A stretch of DNA of 64,000 bases from Alteromonadaceae bacterium (GCA_014872785.1 WKFJ01000038.1:42722-106721); one strand, 5' to 3'. Positions 1 through 10,250 are shown, counted from the stretch's first letter. Notes: generated by a model from the letters alone, not told the origin. Numbers and translations are program-made.

Positions 1-542
1 TAGACAAAGCCCTAGCTTTAGGGGTTGCGGTGAAAGTGAACTCGGTATTGATGCAGCATTTTACGGCGTCTGAATTAACCCGTTTTCAAGCGTGGCTAAA
101 GGATAAACCCGTGACGTTGCGGTTTATTGAGTTGATGCAAACGGGCGATAACATCACGTTCTTCAAGCAGCAGCACTTGTCTGGTGAGCCGATTAAGAAA
201 ACCTTGATTGAGCAGGGCTGGGCGAGAGTTATCAGAGACAAAGCCGCAGGTCCCGCACAAGAGTTTCAACATCCCGATTATGCTGGCCGTATTGGTCTCA
301 TTATGCCTTACAGCAAAGATTTCTGCAGTTCTTGTAACCGCTTGAGAGTCTCGGCACTCGGTAAACTGCATCTGTGCTTATTCGCAGAACAAGGCCTCGA
401 TCTGAGAGAATATCTTCGTTGCAATGATGTTCAAGGGCTACAACTCCAATTGCAAAAACTGCTAGGTCAAAAAGAAGCCACTCACTGGTTGCATGAAGGT
501 TATACCGGTGCAACCACACATTTAGCGATGTTAGGTGGTTAA
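1..542 (+). CDS. moaA: MoaA, GTP 3',8-cyclase (C-terminal part; cut by window start)
   Basis: Radical-SAM enzyme that, with MoaC, turns GTP into cyclic pyranopterin monophosphate in molybdenum cofactor synthesis. The frame is open from the first bases of the window (DKALALGVAVKVNSVLM), so the gene starts upstream and the GTG at position 30 is internal. The N-terminal radical-SAM cluster is therefore not visible. The C-terminal [4Fe-4S] site is present as C-x2-C-x13-C (FCSSCNRLRVSALGKLHLC), and the protein ends in the Gly-Gly tail typical of MoaA. It is first in a tight moaABCDE operon, with moaB beginning 27 bp downstream. Identity is secure from the C-terminal half. Confidence 0.95.
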   Translation, partial: DKALALGVAVKVNSVLMQHFTASELTRFQAWLKDKPVTLRFIELMQTGDNITFFKQQHLSGEPIKKTLIEQGWARVIRDKAAGPAQEFQHPDYAGRIGLIMPYSKDFCSSCNRLRVSALGKLHLCLFAEQGLDLREYLRCNDVQGLQLQLQKLLGQKEATHWLHEGYTGATTHLAMLGG

Positions 543-569
543 ACAATCTAGTCTGAGATAGGACATTAA

Positions 570-1079
570 ATGAAAAGTGAAGACTTTAAAACTTTAAATA
601 TTGCTGTACTTACGGTATCCGACACGCGTAATGAAGAAACCGACACTTCAGGTAATTATTTGGTCGAGGCGATAAGTGAAGCTGGTCACAATGTTGTGAG
701 CAAAGAAATTGTAATTGATGACAAATATAAATTGCGTGAACTCGTGTCCAAATGGATTGCCGACGAGCAAATTAACACCATCATCAGCACGGGTGGTACG
801 GGTTTTACGGGTCGCGATACGACACCAGAAGCCTTGAGTGTCTTGTTTGATAAAAATATCGAGGGCTTTGGCGAGCTCTTTAGGTACATCTCGTACACAG
901 AGATAGGCACCTCAACTGTGCAATCCAGAGCGTTTGCGGGTATTGCCAATAATACGGGTATTTTTTGCCTTCCTGGCTCAACTGGCGCATGTAAAACGGG
1001 CTGGAATGGCATACTTAAAGAGCAACTAGATAGCAGGCATCGCCCATGTAATTTTGTCGGTCATTTTACCGGAAATTGA
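570..1079 (+). CDS. moaB: MoaB, molybdopterin biosynthesis protein
   Basis: MogA/MoaB-fold protein of 169 residues (E. coli MoaB is about the same length) in the molybdenum cofactor pathway. Family members bind molybdopterin, and the exact role of MoaB beside MogA is unsettled. The nucleotide/pterin-binding loop STGGTGFTGRD lies near residues 72-82 and the second conserved loop LPGSTGA near residue 138. It lies between moaA and moaC, and its TGA stop directly abuts the moaC start codon, which suggests translational coupling. Confidence 0.95.
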   Translation: MKSEDFKTLNIAVLTVSDTRNEETDTSGNYLVEAISEAGHNVVSKEIVIDDKYKLRELVSKWIADEQINTIISTGGTGFTGRDTTPEALSVLFDKNIEGFGELFRYISYTEIGTSTVQSRAFAGIANNTGIFCLPGSTGACKTGWNGILKEQLDSRHRPCNFVGHFTGN

Positions 1080-1559
1080 ATGATGAGCTCGTTGTCACAC
1101 TTAAATGAACAAGGCGAAGCGAACATGGTGGATGTCACTGAAAAAGCGACAACCCAAAGAATAGCGCGAGCCTCTGGAAAAGTCATAATGTCCGCCGATA
1201 CCTTGGCCATGATTATGCAAGGCGACCATGCTAAAGGCGATGTGCTTGCAGTTGCTCGCATCGCTGGGATACAAGCGGCCAAAAAGTGCAGTGATTTAAT
1301 CCCTCTATGTCATCCTTTAATGTTGACCAAAGTACAGGTTGATTTTGTACCAGACTGGAAAAATAACAGCCTTACTATTGCCTCCATGTGTAAATTAGCA
1401 GGAAAAACCGGCGTCGAAATGGAAGCGCTAACCGCAGTTTCTGTTGCGGCGTTAACTATATTTGATATGTGTAAAGCCGTCGATTTAGGCATGGTTATTT
1501 CTGATATCGCTGTAGAGCACAAATCAGGCGGTAAGTCGGGAACTTGGGAGCGTTCATGA
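1080..1559 (+). CDS. moaC: MoaC, cyclic pyranopterin monophosphate synthase
   Basis: Converts the MoaA product 3',8-cyclo-GTP into cyclic pyranopterin monophosphate. The conserved stretches are all present: MVDVTEKA near the N-terminus, [45 protein letters not shown] and KSGGKSG at the end. The length (159 residues) matches the family. Two ATG codons in a row (1080 and 1083) directly follow the moaB stop. E. coli MoaC begins like the second one (MSQLTH versus MSSLSH here), so 1083 is an equally good start. Confidence 0.96.
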   Translation: MMSSLSHLNEQGEANMVDVTEKATTQRIARASGKVIMSADTLAMIMQGDHAKGDVLAVARIAGIQAAKKCSDLIPLCHPLMLTKVQVDFVPDWKNNSLTIASMCKLAGKTGVEMEALTAVSVAALTIFDMCKAVDLGMVISDIAVEHKSGGKSGTWERS

Positions 1560-1560
1560 T

Positions 1561-1830
1561 ATGAGTTGTTTCGGCGATAAATCACTTATCAAAGTTTTAT
1601 TTTTCGCGCATTTAAAAGAGCGTCTTGGTTGTGATTCATTAATGCTAAAAGCGGCACCTGCGACGGTTGCTGAAGTTCGTCAGCAAATATTGGAAATGCA
1701 CCCAAATTGGCGTGACGATTTTGAATCTTTAGCAAAACTCTCTGCGGTAAATCAAACCATTTGTGACGACAACCAGCTCGTTGAAACGGGGGATGAAGTT
1801 GCTTTCTTTCCACCGGTTACCGGCGGTTAA
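1561..1830 (+). CDS. moaD: MoaD, molybdopterin synthase sulfur carrier subunit
   Basis: Ubiquitin-like small subunit (89 residues) of molybdopterin synthase. Its C-terminal glycine is adenylated and thiocarboxylated to donate sulfur. The sequence ends in VAFFPPVTGG, the diagnostic MoaD tail with terminal Gly-Gly. The start ATG lies one base after the moaC stop, so translation is probably coupled. The partner moaE follows 30 bp downstream. Confidence 0.95.
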   Translation: MSCFGDKSLIKVLFFAHLKERLGCDSLMLKAAPATVAEVRQQILEMHPNWRDDFESLAKLSAVNQTICDDNQLVETGDEVAFFPPVTGG

Positions 1831-1860
1831 ATACCAACCTACGGATAGTGGTCTTCGAAG

Positions 1861-2319
1861 ATGCGGCAAGAAAATCTAATTCAAGTTCAACACGACGATT
1901 TCGATATTTCCGCTTTGTATCATTTTTTGCAGGCAGATAATGTTGAAGATGGCGCAGTAGCGACGTTCTTAGGTGCAGTGCGAGCGAAAAATCTCGGTGA
2001 TAACGTGACGGGTTTAACGCTCGAACATTATCCGGGAATGACCGAAAAATCCCTTAACGATATCGTGGTACAGGCTCGTGAGCGTTGGGATATTAATCGT
2101 GTCGTTATCGTTCATCGCGTCGGCGCGTTACAGCTTGGGGATAATATTGTTTTTGTTGGCGTAACTAGTCCACATCGAGGTAATGCCTTTGATGCATGCG
2201 AGTTTATGATGGATTTTTTGAAGACTCGGGCACCTTTTTGGAAAAAAGAATCTACCTCTGAAGGTGATAGATGGATTGAAGCCAGAGACAGCGATGCGCA
2301 AAAAGCGTCGCAATGGTAG
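1861..2319 (+). CDS. moaE: MoaE, molybdopterin synthase catalytic subunit
   Basis: Large subunit of molybdopterin synthase (152 residues). With MoaD it inserts the dithiolene sulfurs into cyclic pyranopterin monophosphate. Family hallmarks are visible: GAVATFLGAVR near residue 32, LEHYPGMTEKSL, VHRVGALQLGDNIVFVGVTSPHR, and the catalytic lysine region KTRAPFWKKE near residue 120. It closes the moa operon. No convincing hairpin terminator is seen directly after the stop. Confidence 0.95.
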   Translation: MRQENLIQVQHDDFDISALYHFLQADNVEDGAVATFLGAVRAKNLGDNVTGLTLEHYPGMTEKSLNDIVVQARERWDINRVVIVHRVGALQLGDNIVFVGVTSPHRGNAFDACEFMMDFLKTRAPFWKKESTSEGDRWIEARDSDAQKASQW

Positions 2320-2731
2320 TGTTCCTACACAGTACCAATTTGTTTTGTTAACCTCTTCACAATTTTAATAATTACTCTCACATTTCATTTTTACTTCCTT
2401 ATTTTTTGCGCATTTCCCCATTAGTTTCTCAGTAGAAAGCTGCTAAATTAGATTTCAATGAATACGCTTTATGCCACGTAAATAAAGGGCTTTGAGAACA
2501 TTAAACGCGGGCGTAACGCAAAGAAATGTCAAAAACGTAAATATTTTGTCAACCAAACTATCTTTCACTCGTTGTTATCAATAAGCAGGTTGTTTTTAGA
2601 CGAAATCTCGCAAGTTAGATTTCAGGTCAAAAACAACCAGTTAAAAAGGTATGCGAATTCATAGAGTCAGATTTTGATCAGTTTAGGAATCGGCTCTTAG
2701 CTAAGAAAGAGAAGTCAAACGAGGTTGTACC
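2320..2731. other. 412-bp non-coding gap between moaE and the peroxidase gene
   Basis: AT-rich and without a credible gene. It holds one marked structure, the long bulged hairpin at 2588-2638, and presumably the promoter of the downstream gene. A GAGG ribosome-binding site lies shortly before the start at 2732. No riboswitch was recognised. Confidence 0.6.
2588..2638 (+). repeat. Long bulged inverted repeat (hairpin) upstream of the di-heme peroxidase
   Basis: Arms read GGTTGTTTTT (2588-2597) and AAAAACAACC (2629-2638), then GAC/GTC, then GAAATCT (2602-2608) and AGATTTC (2617-2623), around the 8-base loop CGCAAGTT. That gives 20 base pairs with only a 1-base and a 2-base bulge. It ends about 93 bp before the start codon and is not followed by a T-run. 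A 5'-leader regulatory structure, an operator or a relic of a small inverted-repeat element is more likely than a plain terminator. Confidence 0.7.
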
Positions 2732-4636
2732 ATGAAAAAAGCACTAATTATTACAATGGTTGTCGCTAGTGCTGCACTAATCAATCCTATTAATGCACAA
2801 GAGCGCCCACCAAGAGGTGAGCAACCTGAGCGTCCAGAAAACCCAAGAAATCCGGATCAACCAAGAAATCCAGACGAGCCAAGAAACCCGGATCAACCAA
2901 GAAATCCAGATAATCCCAGAAGAAACCCAGATAATCCTAGAAACCCTGATGATCCGAGACGAAATCCAGGGAACCCTGACAATCCAGGCAATCCAGGCAA
3001 TCCAGGCAATCCAGGTAATCCTGGCGAACCAGATAATCCAGGCAATCCAGGTAATCCTGGCGAACCAGATAATCCAGGTGAACCAGAAAACCCAGGTGAA
3101 CCAGAAAACCCAGGTGAACCAGAAAACCCAGGTGAACCAGAGAACCCAGGCAACAATGCACTGGATCAGGAATTACAGCAACTGGTGCAACAGATGAATT
3201 TGGATCCTATTGAAGACACTGGTTTTCCAAGTATCCAAGACCCTCTACCGCAGTTGGGTAAAGATTTGTTTTTCGCCAAGAACCTCGGTGGTGAACAAAG
3301 CGCGGCTTGTGTTACTTGTCACCACCCGATGTTAGGCGGTACGGATAATATCTCATTATCTGTTGGTGTAGATGCTGTTAATGAATTGGATCAGGATAGT
3401 CATGATTTGTTAGGCCATGGTCGCTTCAATGGCAACGACGATGACAACTTACCTTCAGTACCGAGAAACGCGCCCAGCGTTTTTAACGCAGGTTTAAACG
3501 AGCAGCGTATGTTTTGGGACGGGAGAGTTGAGCGGGTTCGCAACGGTGGTATCTTAACGCCAGATTCAAATACCAATCAGCAAGGCAACAGGGTGCCGGA
3601 TGCGAACTTACCCGCAGGCACAACCATTGCCGCTGCGCAAGCTCGTTTCCCAGTTACCTCACCAGATGAAATGCGTGGTGATTTCGAATTTGATTTGGAT
3701 AATCAAGAGTTAAGAGCCGCGCTGGAGCAACGTTTTACCAACGAATCAGACGATTTTCAGAGTACATGGCCACAAGCTTTTGAAGTAGCCTACGGTGACA
3801 CAGAAGTTAACTTTGACCGCATTTTTGAAGCTATTGGCGAATACGAACGTTCAATGACGTTTGTTGATAGCCCTTGGAACAACTATTTAGCTGGTGATAC
3901 CACTGCGCTGACTGACCAAGAAAAAGCGGGAGCAATCTTATTCTTTACCCCAAGAAATCAAGGCGGAGCAGGATGTTCACGCTGTCACTCGGGCTCAATG
4001 TTAGCCGGTAACGGTCATCAATTAGTTGCTTTCCCACAGTTTGGGCCTGGCAAAGGTAACCCAGGTGAGAATGCAAACAACCATGACTTCGGCCGCGAGA
4101 ACATTACGGGTGACCAAGAAGATAGATTTCATTTCAGAGCACCCAGTTTGTTAAACATTGAAGTAACAGCGCCATATGGCCATGCTGGAGCGTATGAAAC
4201 GCTTGAAGAAGTGGTTCGTCATTACAATAATCCGCGTCAAGCGATAAACCGTTTATTCGGTGCGCAGGGTGGGCAAGCGTTTGCCAATGGCAATGCACCC
4301 TTTTGTCAGTTACCGCAAATTGCAGCTTTGATGCAAAAGAATAACTTGTCCTGCGATGAGATTTACCCAGATGCCTACGACAATTCAATTGCAGTAGCAG
4401 ACTATCTTGACGACGCCCGCGATGGCGACGTGCCGGCTCGTGACATACTTAACGGTGGAGCTGGGCTTAATGGCAACGAGCGAGCACAAGTCGTCGCATT
4501 TCTACGTGCACTGACAGACCCTTGTGTGCTCGACAGGGAGTGCATGGATCCTTGGATTGTCGATGGAGATGACGTCGCAAGCTTCCCGGACAATAACCCT
4601 CTTGTGGCAACCAATGAAGATTCACAGGAACTCTAG
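2732..4636 (+). CDS. Di-heme cytochrome c peroxidase-like protein with Pro/Asn/Gly repeat tether
   Basis: Exported c-type cytochrome of the CCP/MauG superfamily, 634 residues. A signal peptide (about residues 1-22, ending NAQ) is followed by roughly 115 residues of low-complexity [12 protein letters not shown] repeats, then the peroxidase region. Heme attachment sites are C193-V-T-C-H197 and C415-S-R-C-H419. Further motifs typical of the superfamily include FWDGR near residue 267 and [17 protein letters not shown] near 470. The tether is the odd part: it would hold the catalytic domain away from its anchor or let it span the periplasm. Reaction and electron donor cannot be told from sequence. 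A strong hairpin terminator follows. Confidence 0.88.
   Translation: MKKALIITMVVASAALINPINAQERPPRGEQPERPENPRNPDQPRNPDEPRNPDQPRNPDNPRRNPDNPRNPDDPRRNPGNPDNPGNPGNPGNPGNPGEPDNPGNPGNPGEPDNPGEPENPGEPENPGEPENPGEPENPGNNALDQELQQLVQQMNLDPIEDTGFPSIQDPLPQLGKDLFFAKNLGGEQSAACVTCHHPMLGGTDNISLSVGVDAVNELDQDSHDLLGHGRFNGNDDDNLPSVPRNAPSVFNAGLNEQRMFWDGRVERVRNGGILTPDSNTNQQGNRVPDANLPAGTTIAAAQARFPVTSPDEMRGDFEFDLDNQELRAALEQRFTNESDDFQSTWPQAFEVAYGDTEVNFDRIFEAIGEYERSMTFVDSPWNNYLAGDTTALTDQEKAGAILFFTPRNQGGAGCSRCHSGSMLAGNGHQLVAFPQFGPGKGNPGENANNHDFGRENITGDQEDRFHFRAPSLLNIEVTAPYGHAGAYETLEEVVRHYNNPRQAINRLFGAQGGQAFANGNAPFCQLPQIAALMQKNNLSCDEIYPDAYDNSIAVADYLDDARDGDVPARDILNGGAGLNGNERAQVVAFLRALTDPCVLDRECMDPWIVDGDDVASFPDNNPLVATNEDSQEL
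2839..3153 (+). repeat. In-frame tandem repeats encoding the Pro-rich tether
   Basis: Short degenerate units, multiples of 9 and 18 bp, run through the 5' part of the peroxidase gene. They encode first [12 protein letters not shown], then NPG, then four near-identical copies of GEPENP (18 bp each). The DNA repeats are similar enough to expand or contract by slippage. They also keep other frames open, which creates spurious reading frames on both strands. Confidence 0.9.
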
Positions 4637-4651
4637 AGTGACAAATTATAA

Positions 4652-4678
4652 AGGGGTTCGCATAGCGAACCCTTTTTT
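4652..4678. terminator. Rho-independent terminator between peroxidase and cmoB
   Basis: GGGTTCGC (4654-4661), loop ATA, GCGAACCC (4665-4672), then TTTTTT. It ends the rightward peroxidase transcript and overlaps the end of the leftward cmoB gene. Reverse-strand use is less likely because only a short A/T run flanks it there. Confidence 0.9.
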
Positions 4679-5642
4679 ATTTGTACGCTATAAACGTAGC
4701 ACGCCTTGGTGCTGGATATCCCTCGATAGTTTTGCTGACATCGTTGGGATCTAAGAAGTCTTTCAATGAGTGATTGGTCATCCAGTCAGTGCTGCGCTGT
4801 TCATCGAGCGAAGTTACATCCGTATCCACAAGCTTTGCTTGTTTAAAACCTGCTCGGTCTAACCATTGCAGCATGGCTTTCTCACTGGGCAAAAACCACA
4901 CATTACGCATCTGAGCATAGCGTTCACCTGGCACTAATACGGTGTTTTCGTCACCTTCAACAACGAGTGTTTCAAGTATCAATTCGCCGCCTTTTCTAAG
5001 CTGGTCCTTGAGCTGCTGTAAAAACTCAAATGGGCTTTTTCGGTGATATAAAACGCCCATAGAAAACACCGTATCAAACGCTTGCAACTTAGGCATTTGT
5101 TCGATGCCGATAGGCATTAGGTCGATGTTTGCTGTGGGGTTGAAGTGTTTTATTGCCTGAAATTGAATAAGAAATAATTGCGTTGGGTCGATTCCCACCA
5201 CTGAATGGGCGCCAGCGCCAAGCATTCGCCACATGTGATAACCACTACCACAGCCCACATCTAACACCCACTTATCAGTAAGATCACTGATATGTGGCGC
5301 AACTCTGTCCCATTTCCAATCAGAACGCCATTCGGTATTTATATGAATACCATGAACGTCAAAAGGCCCTTTTCTCCAAGGCATAAATTGACGCAGCAAG
5401 CCTTCAATTTGTTTTTGCGTATATTGGTCAATATCCTCAGCGTTGCCAAAGGCTACGGCATTTTGTAGTTCTATAGTAGAAGGTGTCGTGTTGGGCAGCT
5501 TATCAATCAGTTTGCACCACTTCTTGAACTCGCCATGTAGCGCTTCTTTTTCCCATATTGCCAAATCGCGGGGCAGGGTTTCTAACCACTGGCTGAGCGG
5601 TGAGATCGCGATTTTTTGATAAAATTCGTTAAACCATTGCAT
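4677..5642 (-). CDS. cmoB: CmoB, tRNA U34 carboxymethyltransferase
   Basis: Uses carboxy-S-adenosylmethionine made by CmoA to carboxymethylate 5-hydroxyuridine at the wobble position of tRNAs, giving cmo5U. The protein has 321 residues like E. coli CmoB. Signature regions are [27 protein letters not shown] (about residues 88-114), the Rossmann motif [15 protein letters not shown] (about 126-140), [12 protein letters not shown] and the C-terminal [11 protein letters not shown]. It lies 4 bp downstream of cmoA in the same operon. Confidence 0.97.
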   Translation of the reverse strand: MQWFNEFYQKIAISPLSQWLETLPRDLAIWEKEALHGEFKKWCKLIDKLPNTTPSTIELQNAVAFGNAEDIDQYTQKQIEGLLRQFMPWRKGPFDVHGIHINTEWRSDWKWDRVAPHISDLTDKWVLDVGCGSGYHMWRMLGAGAHSVVGIDPTQLFLIQFQAIKHFNPTANIDLMPIGIEQMPKLQAFDTVFSMGVLYHRKSPFEFLQQLKDQLRKGGELILETLVVEGDENTVLVPGERYAQMRNVWFLPSEKAMLQWLDRAGFKQAKLVDTDVTSLDEQRSTDWMTNHSLKDFLDPNDVSKTIEGYPAPRRATFIAYK

Positions 5643-5646
5643 TGTT

Positions 5647-6384
5647 CTATTCTTCTTCAGCTTTGATAGCCAACATTGACGTGAAATTGAAGCACTGAAA
5701 CCAGGTTAATGCCTCACTGAAACCCACTTCTGTAAGCCTGTTTAAATGTCCTGACAAAGGGTCCAACTTCATCACATTTTCTAGCGCCGCGCGTTTTTGG
5801 CTAATCTCTAATTCGCTGTAGCCATTGCGACGTTTAAATTCGTGATGCAGGTCTATCAAGCTTTCGTTACCTGTACTTTGTCCAATCGACACCTTTTCGG
5901 AGAGAATTAAAATTCCGCCGGGTACTAAACCGTCATATATTTTTTGTAAAAGTGCTTGTCGTTTTTCGGGCGCAATAAACTGTAGAGTAAAGTTCATTAC
6001 AATTACCGAGGCGTTGCTAATTTCGCTCTCTGTGATGTCTTGCTGCAAAACTGTCACTGGAATATCTGACTTGAAGGCAGACAAGTGTGTATCGCAGCGA
6101 GTAACCATGGCTTGTGAATAGTCGATGGCGGTGATTGCAACTGATTTACCTGCCAAATATCGGCGCATAGAAAGTGTTGCCGCACCCAGTGAACAACCTA
6201 GGTCATAAATGCGTGTGTTGTCTTTAGCAAATCGCTGTGCAAGCAATCCAATATTATCCACGATGGTGCTGTAACCTGGCACTGAACGCTGGATCATATC
6301 GGGAAAAACTTCAACTACCTGCTGGTCAAACTGAAAGTCATCAACCTTTTGATGGGGCTGGGAATAAATTAGGTCTTTGCTCAC
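5647..6384 (-). CDS. cmoA: CmoA, carboxy-S-adenosyl-L-methionine synthase
   Basis: Makes carboxy-SAM from SAM and prephenate for CmoB. The protein has 245 residues. N-terminal [20 protein letters not shown] is diagnostic, followed by the SAM-binding motif [16 protein letters not shown] and [11 protein letters not shown]. It starts with ATG at 6384 and is divergent from acs1 across a 146-bp gap. Confidence 0.97.
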   Translation of the reverse strand: MSKDLIYSQPHQKVDDFQFDQQVVEVFPDMIQRSVPGYSTIVDNIGLLAQRFAKDNTRIYDLGCSLGAATLSMRRYLAGKSVAITAIDYSQAMVTRCDTHLSAFKSDIPVTVLQQDITESEISNASVIVMNFTLQFIAPEKRQALLQKIYDGLVPGGILILSEKVSIGQSTGNESLIDLHHEFKRRNGYSELEISQKRAALENVMKLDPLSGHLNRLTEVGFSEALTWFQCFNFTSMLAIKAEEE

Positions 6385-6530
6385 ACTTAAGCTTCTATTT
6401 TGTGGTTCAACGCGGGATTTTAACTTAATTAATGAGTTGAATTAAATAGAAGATTTTTCTACTTGCGCCCAATGAATTGCTCGAATAGTCTTGGTTTAAT
6501 ACAAGAATAATCTTAAGTTGGAGGAACAAG

Positions 6531-8474
6531 ATGACCCAAGACCTGTTCCCGGTTGCAGCAGAGATTGCTGAATCGGCGCGTATCAACGATGACACTTATT
6601 TGTCGATGTACGAAAAATCCATTTCCGATCCCGATGCCTTTTGGCAAGAGCAAGCCCAGCGCATATCCTGGTATGAGCCTTTTACCAGCGTTAAGTCGAG
6701 TCAGTTTTCCAAACAGGATGTGACTATAGAATGGTTCAAAGGTGGTAAGTTGAATATCGCTTATAACTGTATCGACCGCCACTTGCCTGAGCACGCAAAT
6801 CGCACCGCCATCATTTGGGAAGGCGATGAAGAGAACCAAAGCGAACACATTAGTTATCAGCGACTGCATGATGAAGTGTGCAAGATTGCCAATGGCTTGA
6901 AGAAGAAAGGCGTAGGCAAGGGCGACCGCGTTATAATCTACATGCCGATGATACCTGAAGCGGCTTACATAATGTTGGCCTGTGCCAGAATTGGTGCAAT
7001 TCATTCCGTTGTCTTTGGTGGCTTCTCACCTAACGCTATTGCAGATCGAATCATAGATTGTGGTGCAAAGGTAGTTGTCACAGCTGATGAAGGCATTCGT
7101 GGTGGCCGCAAAGTGCCATTAATGGAGAATGTTATCAAGGCGCTGGAAAATCCTGCTGTGGACTGTATTGACAGCGTTGTCATGTATAGGTACACCGATG
7201 CTGCTATTAGTTTGGTTGAAGGACGTGATGTTGTCTGGCAAGAACTCACTCAAGATTGTGCCATCACTTGTACACCGGAACCAATGGATTCTGAAGATCC
7301 CCTGTTTATTTTGTATACGTCTGGTTCAACGGGTAAACCCAAAGGGGTTGTGCATACCACTGGTGGCTACCTTGTATATGCCTCTTTGACCCATGAAAGT
7401 ATCTTTGACTATCAACTTGACGATATTTACTGGTGTGCTGCTGACGTGGGCTGGATAACAGGTCACACCTACATTGTTTATGGGCCTTTGAGTAATTGTG
7501 CTACTACTTTGATGTTTGAAGGGGTGCCAACTTACCCAGACGCCGGCCGTATTGGTAGAGTAGTAGATAAACACAAGGTCAATATTCTCTACACTGCACC
7601 GACCGCTATTCGAGCGTTGATGGCAAAGGGCGATGAACCCGTTGCGTCATCATCCCGCGAGAGTTTGCGTTTACTTGGTAGTGTGGGGGAGCCTATTAAC
7701 CCTGAAGCTTGGCACTGGTATTACGACAATATTGGCAACCAATCTTGTCCTATCGTGGATACTTGGTGGCAAACCGAAACAGGTGGCATCATGATTACTC
7801 CGCTACCCGGAGCAACAGCGTTGAAACCTGGCTCAGCTACACGTCCATTCTTTGGCGTAAAACCTGAGTTGGTAGATGCCGATGGCAGGGTTTTAGAAGG
7901 CGCAGTTGATGGCAATTTGGTGATTACCGACTCTTGGCCTGGTCAGGCTCGCACGGTTTGGCAAGATCACGAGCGTTTCATTCAAACTTATTTCAGTACT
8001 TACGACGGTTATTATTTCACGGGCGATGGCGCGAGACGCGATGAGGACGGTTACTTTTGGATAACTGGCCGTGTCGATGATGTATTGAACGTATCGGGTC
8101 ACCGTTTGGGAACCGCCGAGATAGAGAGTTCGTTGGTAGCGCACGAAGCCATTGCCGAAGCAGCGGTAGTGGGTTATCCGCACGATATTAAGGGGCAGGG
8201 TATTTATGCATATTTACTGCCTAACGATGGTGTAGAGGTTACTGAAGAGCTCACTAAAGAGGTCATTAAATGGGTGAGAAGTGATTTGAGCCCGATTGCA
8301 GCCCCCGATTTGTTGCAGTGGACTGGTGGATTGCCTAAAACCCGTTCAGGCAAAATAATGCGCCGTATTCTTCGGAAAATCGCCGCAGATGATTTTGCTG
8401 CATTAGGGGATACTTCCACCCTGGCAGACCCAGCTGTTGTGCCCGATTTAATCGAAAATCGGCTCAACAAGTAG
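6531..8474 (+). CDS. acs: Acetyl-CoA synthetase (copy 1)
   Basis: AMP-forming acetate:CoA ligase of 647 residues, acting through acetyl-AMP. The P-loop-like motif [11 protein letters not shown] starts near residue 262, the hinge region [18 protein letters not shown] lies near 520, and the regulatory lysine is K608 in [11 protein letters not shown], equivalent to the acetylated K609 of E. coli Acs. A strong GGAGG ribosome-binding site precedes the ATG. A NarL-type response regulator lies about 110 bp downstream. A second copy at 40687-42639 is clearly paralogous. Confidence 0.97.
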   Translation: MTQDLFPVAAEIAESARINDDTYLSMYEKSISDPDAFWQEQAQRISWYEPFTSVKSSQFSKQDVTIEWFKGGKLNIAYNCIDRHLPEHANRTAIIWEGDEENQSEHISYQRLHDEVCKIANGLKKKGVGKGDRVIIYMPMIPEAAYIMLACARIGAIHSVVFGGFSPNAIADRIIDCGAKVVVTADEGIRGGRKVPLMENVIKALENPAVDCIDSVVMYRYTDAAISLVEGRDVVWQELTQDCAITCTPEPMDSEDPLFILYTSGSTGKPKGVVHTTGGYLVYASLTHESIFDYQLDDIYWCAADVGWITGHTYIVYGPLSNCATTLMFEGVPTYPDAGRIGRVVDKHKVNILYTAPTAIRALMAKGDEPVASSSRESLRLLGSVGEPINPEAWHWYYDNIGNQSCPIVDTWWQTETGGIMITPLPGATALKPGSATRPFFGVKPELVDADGRVLEGAVDGNLVITDSWPGQARTVWQDHERFIQTYFSTYDGYYFTGDGARRDEDGYFWITGRVDDVLNVSGHRLGTAEIESSLVAHEAIAEAAVVGYPHDIKGQGIYAYLLPNDGVEVTEELTKEVIKWVRSDLSPIAAPDLLQWTGGLPKTRSGKIMRRILRKIAADDFAALGDTSTLADPAVVPDLIENRLNK

Positions 8475-8513
8475 TTGATTAGCAAAATTATTTGTCAAAC
8501 GCTGGAAATCGTT

Positions 8514-8525
8514 AGACTAAAGTAT
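8514..8525. promoter_or_regulatory. Candidate RGACY-N2-RGTCY element ahead of response regulator 1
   Basis: AGACTAAAGTAT fits the palindrome RGACYNNRGTCY at 9 of 10 defined positions. The same element, better conserved, occurs at 36506-36517, 36523-36534 and 42712-42723 in acetate module 2. A half-site TAGTCTTG follows at 8527-8534, and a similar one (TAGTCTTG) lies near 6487 ahead of acs1. This is pattern matching from few sites. Confidence 0.4.
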
Positions 8526-8536
8526 TAGTCTTGTTT

Positions 8537-8558
8537 AGCGGGGTATTTATACCTCGCT
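8537..8558. terminator. Weak hairpin between acs1 and response regulator 1
   Basis: AGCGGGGTA and TACCTCGCT pair (one G-T pair) around the loop TTTA. Only a mixed T-rich stretch follows, so it could be a partial terminator for acs1 or an operator-like palindrome. Confidence 0.35.
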
Positions 8559-8583
8559 TTGTTGGTTTCTACATGGATATAAA

Positions 8584-9219
8584 ATGACAAAATTTCTAAT
8601 AGCTGACGATCACCCTCTGTTTCGAGATGCATTGTCAGGCGCGTTAGCACCTATGTTCGATGATCTGCAATTGGTTCATTCAGGAACCCTAGACGAAACC
8701 ATCAAAGCCATCGAAACAAACAAAGACCTAGATCTTATTCTCCTGGACTTACACATGCCGGGCAGTGAGGATTTTTACGGCGTCATAAGAGTTACGGAAG
8801 ATTTCCCAAATATTCCGGTAGCCGTTGTGTCTGGCAGCGACTCAGTTAATGTCGTCTCTAAAGTAATGGCCTTCGGTGCGAAGGGGTTTATCCCTAAAAC
8901 TACTGCCTCAGCTACCACAGCAGAAGCGATTAAAACGATTTTGGCAGGCAATACCTGGTTACCAGAGGAGATGCGCAAGGGCATGGTACGAGTAGAGCGT
9001 GACGAAATTGATATCGCGACACGCATGGCTGAACTTACGCCAAAGCAATTCCAAGTACTAAAACACCTCCAATCTGGTTTGCTCAATAAGCAAATTGCAT
9101 TCGACCTCAACATCACTGAAGCGACCGTAAAAGCGCACATCAGTGCTATCTTTAAAAAGTTACAAGTTAATAATAGAACACAAGCGGTATTGATTGCTGA
9201 GAAAATGCAGTTAAACTAA
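8584..9219 (+). CDS. NarL/LuxR-family response regulator, CrbR-like paralogue
   Basis: Two-domain DNA-binding regulator of 211 residues. The receiver domain carries acidic pocket D8-D9 and phospho-acceptor D55 ([11 protein letters not shown]). The C-terminal LuxR-type helix-turn-helix spans about residues 148-205 ([38 protein letters not shown]). It closely resembles CrbR at 40038-40682, sharing [25 protein letters not shown] and [10 protein letters not shown]. Each copy sits beside an acetyl-CoA synthetase gene, so a role in acetate control is inferred. No kinase gene is adjacent. The adenosine deaminase gene begins 35 bp downstream. Confidence 0.9.
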   Translation: MTKFLIADDHPLFRDALSGALAPMFDDLQLVHSGTLDETIKAIETNKDLDLILLDLHMPGSEDFYGVIRVTEDFPNIPVAVVSGSDSVNVVSKVMAFGAKGFIPKTTASATTAEAIKTILAGNTWLPEEMRKGMVRVERDEIDIATRMAELTPKQFQVLKHLQSGLLNKQIAFDLNITEATVKAHISAIFKKLQVNNRTQAVLIAEKMQLN

Positions 9220-9254
9220 CCGCCTGGTCAACTTTTTTAAAATTAGAGGCAATT

Positions 9255-10250
9255 ATGATAGATGCTAAGGCTCCCTTAGTAGATTTGCATCGCCATCTTG
9301 ATGGCAATATTCTACCTGCAACCATATGGAAACTGGCTCAACGAAACGGCATTGAACTCCCTGCCTCATCTCTTGAAGAACTAATTCCGCTGACGCAAAT
9401 ACAAGATCAAACCAGTGACTTACTGGCATTTTTACAGAAGCTAGATTATGGCGTATCGGTATTAGCCAGGCTTGATGATTGCTATGAAGTAGCATACGAG
9501 AACATGTTAGATGCAGAGCGCCAAGGTCTTGATTACGTGGAATTACGCTTTTCTCCTTACTACATGTCAATGAATCACGATTTAAATATGGCCGATGTGG
9601 TCGCCGCCGTGATTGATGGCGTAAATGCGGGTAGCAAGGAAACTGGGGTTAAAAGCAACCTGATTGGTATCTTGAGTCGAACCTTTGGTGCAGAGACCTG
9701 TATGCGTGAACTAGAATCGTTAATCGCACACAAAGACAAGATTACTGCGTTGGACTTAGCGGGAGATGAAATTAATTATCCTGCACATATGTACAAGGAG
9801 CACTTTGCAAAAGGTCGTGACGCTGGCTGGCAAATTACTGTGCATGCCGGTGAAGCAGACGGCCCACAAAGCATTTGGAATGCCATTGAAATGTTAGGTG
9901 CTACACGTATCGGGCATGGTGTGGCAGCAACTCAAGATCCAAAACTCATGGAGTTTATGGCGAAAAACAAAATTGCTGTTGAATCTTGCCCGACGTCGAA
10001 CTATCAGACGGCGACCGTAAAAAGCATTGAGTCACATCCGTTACCGACGTTTTTAGAAAATGGATTGCTTGTGTGTTTAAACACTGATGATCCTGCGGTA
10101 TCGAACATCGATTTGCCACACGAATACAAAGTGGCGTCAGAGGTGATTGGACTAACTGACGAGCAATTAGCCCTAGTTCAACGCAATGGCGTTGCAGCGG
10201 CGTTTCTAAGTGATTCTGACAAGAAGGCGTTGTTGACCTCTAAAGCTTAG
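9255..10250 (+). CDS. add: Adenosine deaminase
   Basis: Zinc hydrolase converting adenosine to inosine in purine salvage; 331 residues (E. coli Add has 333). Metal and catalytic motifs: DLHRHLDGN with the HxH pair near residues 12-14, [10 protein letters not shown] near residue 196, IGHG near 218, and NTDDPAVS near 275 supplying the aspartates. A GAGG-like ribosome-binding site precedes the ATG. It may be cotranscribed with the response regulator 35 bp upstream, but function gives no reason for the pairing. Confidence 0.95.
   Translation: MIDAKAPLVDLHRHLDGNILPATIWKLAQRNGIELPASSLEELIPLTQIQDQTSDLLAFLQKLDYGVSVLARLDDCYEVAYENMLDAERQGLDYVELRFSPYYMSMNHDLNMADVVAAVIDGVNAGSKETGVKSNLIGILSRTFGAETCMRELESLIAHKDKITALDLAGDEINYPAHMYKEHFAKGRDAGWQITVHAGEADGPQSIWNAIEMLGATRIGHGVAATQDPKLMEFMAKNKIAVESCPTSNYQTATVKSIESHPLPTFLENGLLVCLNTDDPAVSNIDLPHEYKVASEVIGLTDEQLALVQRNGVAAAFLSDSDKKALLTSKA

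Noticed and set aside
30..542. A start codon for moaA at GTG 30
   Set aside because: The frame is open to the left edge and already matches MoaA (DKALALGVAVKVN), so the GTG is internal and the gene is cut by the window.
2793..3197. Extra reading frames on both strands over the Pro-rich repeat
   Set aside because: They arise from the low-complexity tandem repeats; all encode monotonous repeats without start signals or homology.
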